Below, piece by piece: positions 53,241-64,000 of a stretch of DNA of 64,000 bases; position 1 is the stretch's first letter; each line of letters begins with the position of its first letter. The translations under genes were made by a program, and so were the position numbers. Source of the DNA: Lepturacanthus savala (lineage: Eukaryota; Chordata; Actinopteri; Scombriformes; Trichiuridae); contig CM060472.1 in the NCBI GenBank assembly GCA_030544235.1, positions 23,438,224 to 23,502,223 on the forward strand, written 5' to 3'. Below the pieces are notes generated by a model. The model searched no databases and was not told the DNA's origin. It saw only the letters and a list, made by a program, of their open reading frames with translations.

Positions 53241-53561
53241 CGGCTGCATCAGCTATGGTTCCCGTCACGTAAAATGACGCATGTCTGCGTTATTTGCCGA
53301 TATGATTGTAGTTGGTTAGAGATGGATACGGCTCAGGAAACGCCCGCGGGACAATATGAGTAAATGGGTTTTTCTTTATTCACGAAGTGCTCCGTCCATA
53401 ATTACGCGGGCTGTTCCGAGAATAGCGCGACCGTCCGGAGCCGCAGCTCCTTGGCCCGAAAAACCAGACCGTGCGAGTCCGCTTCTCGGAGCCAATTGAC
53501 GCCCACACCGACCGGGACCGGACAGAGATCTGACGTCAACGTTAATCTCGAACTATCTCAG
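53241..53561 (+). other. Candidate distal first exon (1a) of the E2F gene
   Basis: The stretch ends in a donor CTATCTCAG|GTAAAC at 53561/53562. A frame open from ATG 53364 reaches the donor in phase 0, so it could join exon 2 in frame and add 66 residues. That peptide (MGFSLFTKCSVHNY..) does not look like an E2F N-terminus and its ATG context is weak. Other ATGs come first: 53255 (5 codons), 53322 (13 codons, good context, stop TAA adjacent to ATG 53364) and 53356 (47 codons). A non-coding 5'UTR exon with upstream ORFs is equally or more likely. Confidence 0.45.
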
Positions 53562-54785
53562 GTAAACTAAGTTAACCGGATGATGAAAGTGTTTTTTGAA
53601 GCCGTATCGTTAGCAAACAGACATTACGACACGCAATTATTATAGAATTTGAGTATAAATACTGTCGTAATCTTCCTGTAGTTTCTCAGTACAATTTAAC
53701 AAGGTTTATTTTTCAAATTGTGCTGTATTAGTGGTAGCAGATATACAAATATTTCACACACATACATGAGAACATTGTGTTTTCTCAGACCTTTACCGAG
53801 AAATCAAACTTTAGTCATTTGCCGCAGGTTACCGAGGATTATACCTGAAGCGCCATTTCTGTTTTCAGAATAAAAGCACGTCACTTAACGTAATCAAAGG
53901 GACTATATATGCAATCGATTTTCTATACATGATTGAAGTTAAACACAAAAGTTATTATGACTATAAACATCTTATATTAATGGGCTTGATACACAGGAAA
54001 TATATACTATGAAAGTCTTATTTTAGTGTAGGCGTTTCTTGCCTGAAATTAGTAGATTTCAAGGAAAGTATCAGGAATACTTAATATTCCATTTGCATTT
54101 TTAATTGCATATTTCTTCCCCAATAAAACATGGAAGAAGCAGAGGACTTCGACTTTGAAAAAGAAGACAATATCTATGTGTGCCAACTTAGCAGGGATAA
54201 TATTTGAGAAAAATAGATCTGCAGAAGAATACATATTTGGAAGCTATACAGAATATCTGGGAAGCCTGAATGCATTATACTACATGGCACCCGTTGCCTG
54301 AATTTTAGATTTTCTTTTGCACAAGTACAGACATTTCTTCTCCATCCTCCATAAACATCCCATCCTCATGGGGTGTGTTTTATGGAACTAGAGGTAGGGA
54401 CATTGTAATTGTATGCTTTTATTTTGAAGACGAAGTAGTGAAACCTCGACTCGAGCGTGTATTTCCGGTGACTTTACTGGTGTTTTGCCTCGAGCTGAGG
54501 CATCACACCGCGCCTCGCCGAGACGTACTTTAGCACAGTTTGGTACCCGAGTGCCGCAGACGTCGGTAGCGTCTTTAACAGTCGAATTTGTTTGCGAACA
54601 CATTGGTAAGGAGACGCCTGCGAGCTGTGGAGTGTTCATGTTGTTGCCAGAAGCAAAGTAGTGTTTAGGCCGTGGGTTGTGCGTGGGAGGGGGATGGGGA
54701 GACGTTGCTCAAACGAGCTAAACACAGGGGTGAGGGAAGCTAGCTTCTTTACTCAATCTCCAGGTGCAGCTAAACCTCAATAACT

Positions 54786-56440
54786 ATGAACAACCTGCTC
54801 CAGGTGACAATGAGAACGTATATAGAGGCACGTTAATTGCAGTACAAGTTAACAGCAACCATGCAAAACATTTCTAACAACTTTATATTATTGCCCAAAA
54901 TGGCTGCCGGGCCAGCCACAAAATTCAAAGGTTTGAGTTGCATATTAATTATATATTGACACATGAGGCGTGTTAGATGCATACGTTGCTGTCTGACGAG
55001 CACAATTCTTTCTCTCAGGCGAAGAGAAGGCTGGAGCTGGAAGCTGGCAACCCCCAGGAATCTCAGGATGGTGGCAAGACCGCCACAGCCAAGAATCCCA
55101 TGGCCTCTCTGTCCCAACCAGGAGGAAAGAGTAAGACTTTGTACTGTAATTATTTGTAATCAGGGTTTCCCCCATAGACGAAACCTGCCTGTGAGAAGGA
55201 GGATTTTTTTTTATTATCAGTTTGTGCCCCCGCTGGTTTTCATATCAAACTGTTGGGACTATGATCTAAGAAAATGTTTGAGTTGACTTCTCATATTTTG
55301 CTTTTGTGCAAATCACACAAAGCTGAAAACATTGGTGATCTTGTGATAGCCGGTGGTGGTTGATGTGTCTTTAATAGACTGGGCTGAATCGAATGGTGTG
55401 GTAAGCTGATTTGTTTTTCTAGGGCTGAATCCATCTTATTGAATTTCCCCAAATTTTCAGTCTTCTTGAAATACGTCACATCCCTTCCAAGTGTTGCATT
55501 TGTACATGCTTTCTTTTTTTCATTTGAAAGCCACAAATATTTCAGTAAAACATTCGCCTCTTTGGCTATTTGTCTATTCTCTGAAATCTTTGCCCACTTC
55601 ACATTGGACCTAAACAGAACCTAGACTCTAATCTCATTAAATGCACTTTAAATGCTTGAAACATAAGTCATAATGCACCCATATGTTGTGTTATAACGCA
55701 AGGGCCATACTGCCTGTTTCATTAGATGCAACCGCTGGTTTTTATATATTAGAATAGCGATAGCAGTCATTAAAAAAATCTTTGTAGAAAATATCACCAA
55801 AAAAAAACAAACATGTGCAATCTCCACCTATTTTTCCAGCTTCCACCCCCTATCCCGTAGTTCGCAAGTCCCTCTTCGAGAAGGCGCGTTTGGACACCTC
55901 GCTCGGTTTCCTGACGCAGAGGTTCGCTGACCTGCTGAGGCGCTCCGCTAACGGAGTGTTGGACCTAAACTTAGCGGCTCAGGAGCTCAACGCCCCCAAG
56001 AGACGCGTCTATGACGTCACTAACGTCCTCGAGGGGATCAAACTCATCAAGAAGAAGTCTAAAAACTACATCGAGTGGCTGTAAGTAGAACCGGGTGTTG
56101 TGGGTAGTATTAGCATTTCAGAAAGGAGCTTGGTATATAAAGCATATTTGTGACAGATTCATCATAATTACTATGTTTGTGTTCAGAATTGCTGATTTAA
56201 TTTCTAATCCAATTGCAGCTACTGTAGTTGAAATATTTTTGGTGACGCTACAAGATGTGCATGTATTTGGTGTGCTTCCTGACTTTGAACATATACTACT
56301 GCAGTTTGCATTTGCATACCTGGATGCATTGCTTTAATTTCTTCTTAGCGTTCTACTGCTAGCTCTGAATCTCAGATTTTATTTCAAAGAGTAACTCAAC
56401 CCCCACAGTTTTGGCTGAAGTGCATCTTCCTTAAAATCTA

Positions 56441-56503
<63 letters not shown>

Positions 56504-59500
56504 TCAGCAGTACCAGACGCATCATTGTTCTTTGCTCGAGCAAATGGCAAAATTCAGTGGCATTAGCCATATTTTACCTGTAGAGGGCAGTAGCTGTGTA
56601 TATTTATAACAATGTGTGTAGAATTCAAACACTTCGCACCAAATTGTGAAGATTTGGGCCTTAGTCAATTAAGAACCCTACTAAATTACCACATACACCA
56701 TGCGAAATTGTAATACTGTTTTGTTCTTATTTTGTTTTATTCTTTAGATACAGGCATTACCTAATTTCTTCATGGCAATATATAAAGCTTGAGGTCCTCT
56801 TGACCGTTCATAATTTCTGCATGTCTTGAGTGACGTTTGCTGCTGTTTTGCGTGTTTGTGCATGTGTTTGCGCCCAGGGGTGATGGAATAAATGTGACTG
56901 GAGAACATATGCTAAAAGCCCTCACCGAGGAAGAGAAGAAGCTGGATGAGTTGATCCAAAGTTGTACACGCCAGCTTCATCAGATGTGCGAGGACAGCAG
57001 ATATCCTTTTTTTCTGCAAATGCTTCAATCCATACCAACCGAGTAAGATGCACAGATTACTCTGAACTTCTCCTGCGTACACCTTCAAATCCCATTACTC
57101 CCTCTCACTTATTTCTAATACCCCCCCCATCTCTGATATGGTTTATAGTGGATACATTTCTTATTGTATTCCGTTAGTTTTGTTTTACAGAAACATACTG
57201 GTTCAACCTAATAATCTTCCTTGACCACATGGATCACATTTGCCTATTTGACGTTTGAGGATGTCCAGACAATTCCCAGCTTGAAAGAACAGACTGTGAT
57301 TGTGATCAAAGCTCCAGCAGAGACAAAACTTGAAGTGACGCATCCAGCAGAGGTATGCTTGAACACATGATTCATTTAAATGGCATCCTTTTTTTTCCAT
57401 TTTTTCTTTATTTTCTTTTGCAATTAAACTCAGGCCCCAACTACACAAATCTAGATGTTTTTTTTCTTTTAATCCACACACTTTTCCCATCCACTTCGGC
57501 CTCTGAACCACACCAACACAGCACTTATCCGGAGATTTGTCAAATCGGATAAAACAAGAGGAGAGATTTGAAAATGTCAAATCGAGTAGATTAGTGTAGC
57601 GACCCCAATCTGGATCTTTTTCGGATTCTTAATGTCAAACAGAGTTTGCTCATACTCGCAGGCAAAGCATCGGTCTCCGGTTACGTCTGTGCTCTTGATA
57701 CTTTAGGTATCATTTGCAGGTTTACATCTGAATTGAAGATTACTGCATGAAGTGCAAGTAGATCCGCATATTATATAATCTGCGTGGATCTACCTGTGTT
57801 TTTGAATGACTAACATTCTTTCATGCAGGTCTTTCACACAACTGGTGGCGTGGCATAGTATCTTTTAGGCAAATCATGTCATGAGCTCTCTGTGTACTCT
57901 ATTTGTTGATCAGATCTTTTTTTTTTTAACTGGTGGATAAAAATATCCAGTAAAAAAAAAAAATCTAGTCTAGACTAGTGTAGCTGGGGCCTCAATATGC
58001 CTTTAATCCACAGTCTGCAACCCTCAGAGAGGTTAATTGCTTTGGAGACAGTGGTGCAACATTTTCTTAAATAGGTTTATGCAAGTGTCTGCTCTCAGTT
58101 CATTCTCAGAGACCATTAAGTAAAAAACGATACGTGCCGTATGCTCAGAGCTTCCAGGTCCACCTCAGCAGCACCCGGGGGCCGATAGAGGTGCTGCTCT
58201 GCTCTGACGACCCCGTTCCTATGGAGGCCACAGACGGCTCCGCGGCCAATGACCGCCACTCTAACTCGTTCACCGGTGGAAACAACTCCGTGTCCCCTTT
58301 GCCTTATTCAGCGTTTGTCCAGATGTCCAAAGGTGAGCCCATGGTCCATCTAAGACACGTTATGCATGAAAAAGGATGTTTTGTTGCCACAGAATAGGAT
58401 TTTAATCCTTTTTTAGAAACAAAGTTATGCCTTTTTTTTTTCAAAATGTTTCAACCCATAAGACATTTGAGTGCTGAACTCCGTGTTAAGCTTAGTTTAT
58501 ACTTGTGTGTACGTAGCTACGCCATCGCAGACCTTGTGCATTTGAAGTTCTGCGTTAAGGAAACGCAGAATCCTGGCTTTCCCTTCGTAGTGGCAACCAT
58601 ACGGCAGGCAAAAAAAAAAAAATCCGGCAAAAAAGTCCTTTTTTTCCCCTGTTATTGTACCTGGGTTATTGCCCATGTGTTTTGAGTTCATTGGTTTCAA
58701 AGAGAAAATGCTTTTATTGCAAATAGTGAGGTGCAGGCAACAGGAAAAAACATCCAAAAACCCATAAGTAACACATTCAGAACTGTATGTATTAGACTTT
58801 TTTTTTCCCTTTTGCCTGTTTTTTTTTTCCGTTCTTGTACCGGGATGTAGCCCATGTGTTTTGAGCTCATTTATTACAAAGAGCAAATGTTGAAGCGCAG
58901 GCAACAGGAAAAAAAACACCCCAAAAACCCATTTCCCCTTAAATAATACATTTATGAATGTATCAGACTTTTCTTTCTTTTGCCTGTATTTTCTTTGTGT
59001 TTTCTACCGGACTTTATTGGCACTTTTCCACTTTTTTCCCCCCTACTATTGGACTTTTTTTTTTCTTTATTCACCTGGCCTCCTTCATACAACTGGGATG
59101 TAGTACATGTTTGGAGCTCATTGATATCAAATGGCAAATGCTTCTGTTGCAAACGTCGAAGGACAGGCAACAGAGAAACTGTTTGCGGAGGCGATTCGTA
59201 GACCACCGCGGCTGAGCTGACCAATCGCAGCCCTCGCGGTTTGTGTCGACACGACACATAGTTGGGATTTCTGCTACGTACCGTACGCGGAAGTATAAAC
59301 TCAGCTTTATATTGCTGGTGCAGTGTCGAGGTTGCTCATCTTTCCACTTTACCTATAGTCTCCTGTCATCTTTCCAGACAACGCTAACCATTCTTCGGGA
59401 GTAAACGGCATCTCTAATCCGAATTCCGGGCCGATGAAACATCACCACTCAACACCGGTTACCGACCCGCCCGCATCCCCGCTGCCCGCCTCCCACCACC

Positions 59501-59667
59501 AGCCCCCCTCTGAAGACCAGCAGAGCTTCGTGACCCTCACCCCGCCTCTGTCCTTCTCTTTCGACGGGGAGGAGTACCTCCTGAGCCTGGCCGAGGACGA
59601 GGGCATCTCCGACCTCTTCTCCTCCGTCGACCTCGGCAAGTTGCCTCTGGGCACGCCCCTTTTCTGA
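54786..59667 (+). CDS. e2f2: Activator E2F transcription factor (E2F2/E2F3 type), 360 aa
   Basis: Exons: 54786-54803 (MNNLLQ), 55019-55130, 55840-56080, 56878-57000, 57238-57352, 58149-58332, 59378-59667; 1083 nt including TGA. Residues 7-14 AKRRLELE are the nuclear-localisation/cyclin-A-type motif of E2F1-3. The winged-helix DNA-binding domain spans about 60-125, with RRVYDVTNVLEGI at 98-110 (E2F consensus RR-I/V-YD-I/V-TNVLEGI). A dimerisation helix follows (LTEEEKKLDELIQSC), then the marked box (FAYLTFEDVQ, SLKEQTVIVIKAPAET, SSTRGPIEVLLC). The C-terminal RB-pocket-binding element DEGISDLF is at 339-346. It pairs with DP proteins to drive S-phase genes. Synteny with maco1/ldlrap1 favours e2f2, but the short start and the ending YLLSL..KLPL look like E2F3, so the symbol is provisional. 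The intron after exon 57000 is AT-AC type. Confidence 0.9.
56444..56500. repeat. A17(AT)20 microsatellite in E2F intron
   Basis: A run of 17 A followed by 20 AT units, between the DNA-binding exon and the dimerisation exon. Confidence 0.95.
57001..57237 (+). other. U12-type AT-AC intron in the E2F gene
   Basis: Donor ATATCCTTTT (57001-57010) matches the minor-spliceosome consensus. TTCCTTGAC (57217-57225) matches the U12 branch site. The intron ends GGATCAC|, an AC terminus 13 nt after the branch adenosine 57224. Splicing joins GAC-AGC-AG to A-TTT-GCC-TAT and gives CEDSRFAYLTFEDV, which aligns with the family's ..R-L-A-Y-V-T-Y-Q-D. No AG dinucleotide lies in the in-frame stretch before the conserved codons, and a TAA closes that frame just upstream. 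Confidence 0.9.
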
Positions 59668-60134
59668 AAAGCCGTTTTTTGGAAATTCAGTCATTTTTGG
59701 AGGCAACGGCCACCGCGAAGCAAAAGGATACATTGGATGTTTTATAATAGACGTTTTTTTTTTTTTTTTATATATTTACATTTGCCTCTCCTGGAAGATG
59801 TGACTGGGATTTACTGCCGCTCAGGTATGTGGTGGAGGTTGTTACCTAGCAGCATCACATAGTAGAGTTATATCAATTTAATTATTTGGAAAGATCACGG
59901 CAGAGCTTTAATGTGTTACATGATCTTGTGGGATTAAGTATCCTCCTCCAAAGTCCATGTCTCAACACAGGACTGATTCCTGAACAGAATTGTCAGTAAT
60001 GCCACTACAGCCTCTAGTAACGGTCTGGAAAGATGACATGGAATATTTTTGTATTGTAATCATTAAGGAAGCATCATGACAACATCTGAAGATTCATACA
60101 CCTCTAGCATTTAGATGTATTTGATGTTCCCTGC

Positions 60135-60140
60135 ATTAAA
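60135..60140 (+). terminator. Candidate E2F polyadenylation signal
   Basis: ATTAAA about 470 nt past the E2F stop, with a GU-rich stretch (tgcttgtgttgt) about 30 nt downstream. Confidence 0.45.
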
Positions 60141-60279
60141 AGCTGGTTCAAAGTCCTCCCCGAGACATTTCTGCTTGTGTTGTAATTTCAGAAAAAGTTA
60201 GTTAGCAACAGAATTTAAAAAAAGTCATCTGATACTTTTGCTATAGAGGAGGCGTAGACCATATTACCTAAATTAGATA

Positions 60280-60870
60280 TTCTGGGGACCTCACAGGGGT
60301 CCTTGAGGAGTTCCCCAGAAAAAAGGAAAATAAATTATTTTCACTACAATTTCACAATGACAGAATGTAGGACCATTTGTATAGAGGACTGCCATAATTT
60401 AAAATAAGCTTATTTAATTTAGTCATTAGTAAAATGATAAGTTGATACTTATTTCCTATTATTTGTGTATTTTCCTTTTGCACAAGAATTCATTTGATTT
60501 CAAATTTTACTTTCAATTTATATATTGAGGTGAAAATGAATAGGGGGAATGAATACATTGATAAATACATACATGTAAATATTAATAAATCAAATGGAAA
60601 ATGTAATAAATAGGAAAATAATACAAAAATAACAGTTTTTAAGAATGAGTTACATGGAAAATTAAATATGGACATTTAGTGGTATATTCATTTATGTACC
60701 GTCTTTTATGTATTCATTACTGAGGTTTCAGTCCCCCATAATTTGGCCTTGGATATCCTACATTTTTTAATCATAAAAGCATAAAAATATTAAAGCAAAT
60801 ATCTTATGAGACTGGGTCGGTGGTCTAGTTTTCGTGACTTTAAGGGTCCTTGACGTGAAAAAGAAGCAGT
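60280..60870. repeat. Dispersed repeat, copy 2 (interrupted)
   Basis: ggggtccttgaggagttccc, ggaaaataaattattttcac and tacaatttcaca at 60296-60360, and aagggtccttgacgtgaaaa at 60841-60860, match the layout of the repeat at 34740-34999. The middle is A+T-rich and may be an insertion. Confidence 0.45.
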
Positions 60871-63800
60871 GATTTAGCGACCTGAAATTCCTCAGGTACT
60901 TGGTGATGGTGGCAAGAAAAAAAAATCACCTTTTTAAACGGGAAGAAACCTCAAACTAAACACGACTTTAGGTGGGAGCTGTCTGTTTTAACCAGTTGGA
61001 GGGAAGGGAGGGAGATCTAGAAATATAAAAAAAATATGACTAATAATACAGGCAGCAGCACTCATAGGTTCTTAATTTCACTGAAGATAAGAATAATGGA
61101 TTGAAACGGAGGGGAAGACCATGACATGGACAGATCCACAAAAACCTACACGTCTTGTTGCTGCAGCTAGTTTCTCGCAACTCGCCTCAGCCTGTCATTT
61201 TTGTTCCATACAGGGGTTTTGTCAAGGCTCTACAAACATTTACTTGAAGTTAAATTTTTACATATGTAATAATGCTGATTTAATCCCTTAAACAGTGGAT
61301 TTGGCAGAAACGGATTATAATCAGAACTATGTTTTAACTGATATATAACCTAGCCAAATTAATAATTTAGTTTTTATTACCTGTTTAGCAGGAGCAGGTC
61401 TCCCTCTTTAGAGCCCACCATGTTGCATTACCGTTTTCTACAGTAGCCTGGATGAGAAAACCCAACAATTCCTTGAGATACGGCCTTTCACATCTTTCAC
61501 AGGTTCTCCTACAAGCACGGGGGTACTTGACTGGTTGCAGTCTGTAACCTCACCACTAGATCCTGCCAGAAACTACACACTGAAAAACCTTGTACAAAAG
61601 CAAATGGGCTCAGAATGCGTAAACGCTGAAACGTATGAAATGCAGCCAAAAGTGAAAACGCAAACATTAAGAGAAATACTAAAGCACTACGTCAATTAAA
61701 TTGCGAACCTTAAGGGGCAAGCATCCTCAAAACAAATCAAAAATGTTTCTCTACTTCTACATTTAACCAGTTGAATTAACAGGAATATATGCCAACAATG
61801 GAATAAACAGGAATAAATCCAAAATTTACCAAATTTAAGGGTGGCCATTGACAAAGAACGTGTATATATAGTTGGGGATATATATTGTAGCATAATCCTG
61901 GCCAAAATATCCAGATTTAAAGAGATAGTTAAACATTTTTGACTCGCCCATTGTCGTGATTCCCATAGTCAGCTACTATGCAGCTAATGGTATTTTTTGG
62001 TTTCCTTCATCAAACCGTTCCATCTCGTAAGGTTCCGTTATCTCATAGCCTGGTGAAGTAAATTTTAATATCATCAGGTAAATATATTTGATCTATGATG
62101 GAATTAATGTCAAACTTAATCAAACTCATATTAAATAAAACTTAGGGGTTGGACTTGATTAAAAAAAATTATCTAATTACAGGTTTTGCAATTATTTGCA
62201 TAATATTTGTCCTAAAAGCAACATTCATTTCATGTAAATGAATTTTAGTTGCCATCTGTAGCACCCTTATCTCCAACCAGTGTGAGTGGTCTACAGTCCT
62301 GGAAAATTCGTCAGTGCTTCTGATGTTGACTTACCATAAAATACCAAATAAAAGCAGGGTTTCAATTTACCGCTAAGCAACCTTTAAACGCAAGGTGTAT
62401 ATTTTTGATAAACAACCGCCAAAGTCTAATTGATTAAAAAAAAAAAATCAAGAAAGAAGAGAGACAGATACTGTACGGCTGCTTTCAGACCAAAATAGAC
62501 TCCTAATAAAAATGTATCCATACAGAAGCAAGTTAGCTGGAAAGTTACGTGCTAAATGTTGAATATTTCCAAAAATCCCCAGCTTAAATTCCAGTGGAAA
62601 GTTACATTTTAAAGTGTTGCAGTCAATGTGAGGCGAGTGCAGCTTTGACGGTGTCATACGATGCGTTCGGTTTATATTGAGGACATTGAAATGTGAACCG
62701 GTTTCTGCTCTCAAAGAAATGGCTTATTTGGGGAAATTGACGAACATGGCTTCATCTATGCTCGACTAAGAAATTCAAATGAGCCCATGAGACAGTGAAA
62801 TGTTAACCCTAGAGATGGTACCATTTGGTAGAAGAGATTTCAAGGAAAACTTCCAAAATATAAGTGGCAGGATAGAGAATGGAGACATTGCTTTAGATGA
62901 CATGAAAGTGTCCAAATCATATGCCGCGTCCGGATTACAGCTGGGAGAGATCAGTCGCCTCGCTTTTCTTGCATCACAGATATGTGGCGGTGTCTCGTCT
63001 GCGTTGCAGATCGCACGCCAAGATGTAGCAGCTTGACAGCTCCATGCCCACTGGCCGGCTACATGAATACATCATGTCTTGTGGCCCGGGGTGGGGTGGG
63101 GGCTGCCACAGCTTAGGAGACAGAGCGGGTCGTCCACTAATCAGAAGGTCGGCGCTGGCTGACTTCTGATATTCTGCATCTCCCAGTGTCCTTGGGCAAG
63201 ATACTGAGCCCCAATTCGCTCCCAATGGTTTGCCAACATCGTGTAGATTGTGTGTGCGTGTGTGCATGCTCACATTGTAAAATAGTATACAAGTGCAGCT
63301 CTTTGGCTCATTTTAGTATTCACCGAAATAGTGCATCTAATATGCAGTGCTTATTCAGTAGGAGTCCTTTTTAAAATAATAATAATAAAAGAAGAATTTC
63401 AAAGTGTTGTAAAACTTAATAGCCATCTTGCCTGCAGTGATATCTTGCTGACCCTAGTGAAATATATGTGAACACTAGGAGGCAGCGTAGTCCCACAGAA
63501 TCACTGATATGTCATCATATTGTTTTTTTAAATACAAACTGTAACCACTCTCTTCCTGGGAATTGAGTTTTGTGAATTTAGCATCAAATCAATGGATTCT
63601 TTTTTTTTTTTTACAGATATGACAAAGTTACCATAAATGCTTTTGTGTTTGCCTTTTCTTTTTGGAACATTTGGGGGGGGGGCAAAAATTAAACGCCCAC
63701 AAAGGTGTTTGCAAGGTGGTGTTTCATATACAGAACTTATCATGCCGGTCTTCAGCGCATTCATCACCCCCGGCGCACTTGTGGAAATTGAAGTCATAGC

Positions 63801-64000
63801 AGACGTTAGATCTGGCTGACAATGGGATGAGGGAACCTATTTGAATTATAAGACCAGCCATGGTCACTGAATGAAAACATATTGCATATAAACAAAAGAC
63901 AGAAGAAGTCCTATAAAAACTATCGATCCCTTATTTGCAACTGACCTGGTTATTACCAGAAAGTCTATTTGGAAGAGTGAAAAGTTTAAAAAAAAAAAGT
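60871..64000. other. Right-hand intergenic stretch, no gene recognised
   Basis: A+T-rich with small open frames only. A 78-codon frame at 62800-63036 has ordinary-looking composition but no family resemblance and no supporting splice sites. A SINE-like repeat lies at about 63124-63300, a T run at 63600-63614 and a G run at 63672-63680. Confidence 0.45.
63124..63300 (+). repeat. Fish interspersed (SINE-like) repeat
   Basis: Words cgggtcgtccactaatcaga, aggtcggcg, tctcccagtgtccttgggca and agatactgagccccaattcg match a repeat often seen in teleost genomes. A GT run and an unrelated tail follow. Confidence 0.5.

Noticed and set aside
53364..53570. 68-codon frame at the E2F distal exon read as a stand-alone gene
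   Set aside because: It runs through a splice donor into intron sequence and has no family match. At most the first 66 codons could join exon 2.
57001..57046. Read-through of E2F exon 4 to a stop at 57046
   Set aside because: It would end the protein before the marked box. The AT-AC splice restores the conserved continuation at 57238.
57191..57237. GT-AG style acceptor tttacag before 57191 for the next E2F exon
   Set aside because: The frame needed for FAYLTFEDV contains TAA codons between 57191 and the conserved residues, so this acceptor cannot give the E2F protein.
59442..59733. Minus-strand frames opposite the last E2F exon
   Set aside because: Antisense shadows of a C+G-rich coding exon; the plus-strand frame ends in the conserved RB-binding region.
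1..64000. CRISPR arrays, operons, phage or other prokaryotic systems
   Set aside because: The window is intron-bearing vertebrate DNA. Regular repeats found are microsatellites and transposable elements only.
1..64000. tRNA, rRNA or known microRNA genes
   Set aside because: tRNA-like A/B boxes occur only within SINE-like repeats; no cloverleaf or recognised hairpin was found by eye.

Overview
This is a vertebrate, almost certainly ray-finned fish, nuclear genomic window. The genes are split by GT-AG introns of tens of bases to several kilobases. Their spliced products are clear orthologues of vertebrate proteins. The spaces between are A+T-rich and carry fish-type repeats: tRNA-derived SINEs, Tc1-like elements and MITEs, and microsatellites. 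There is no sign of prokaryotic or viral gene organisation. I rebuilt exons by hand from reading frame, splice sites and remembered family sequence; every frame closes without a stop.

Layout from left to right. (1) 1-4934: repeat-bearing non-coding sequence, probably an intron of fndc5 whose earlier exons lie outside the window. (2) 4935-8703, plus strand: the last two coding exons of fndc5 (irisin precursor; transmembrane segment and cytoplasmic tail), probably followed by a 3'UTR intron and a 3'UTR exon from 10578. (3) About 12100-26165: a long gene-poor stretch with Tc1 relics and microsatellites. (4) 26166-38343, minus strand: ldlrap1, the clathrin/AP-2 adaptor for LDL-receptor endocytosis, complete in nine exons (310 aa). 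(5) 41222-49812, minus strand: maco1 (macoilin), complete in eleven exons (678 aa). (6) 50050-52757, plus strand: srfbp1, head-to-head with maco1 across a short shared promoter. (7) 53100-60140, plus strand: an activator E2F (E2F2/E2F3 type) with a cell-cycle-type promoter and two candidate first exons. (8) 60141-64000: repeats, no gene recognised.

maco1 and ldlrap1 are transcribed in tandem in the same order as MACO1-LDLRAP1 on human 1p36, and E2F2 lies in the same human region, so the block looks like conserved synteny. SRFBP1 lies elsewhere in human. The genes do not form a pathway: they cover endocytosis, an ER/nuclear-envelope membrane protein, ribosome-biogenesis/SRF-linked nuclear function and cell-cycle transcription.

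The most striking observation is an AT-AC minor-spliceosome (U12-type) intron inside the E2F gene, with a textbook donor (ATATCCTTTT), branch site (TTCCTTGAC) and AC acceptor. Using it restores the conserved frame, while no GT-AG alternative does. Next are the E2F promoter (two CCAAT boxes, a CRE-like palindrome, an E-box and a palindromic E2F site) and the E2F3b-like short first exon.
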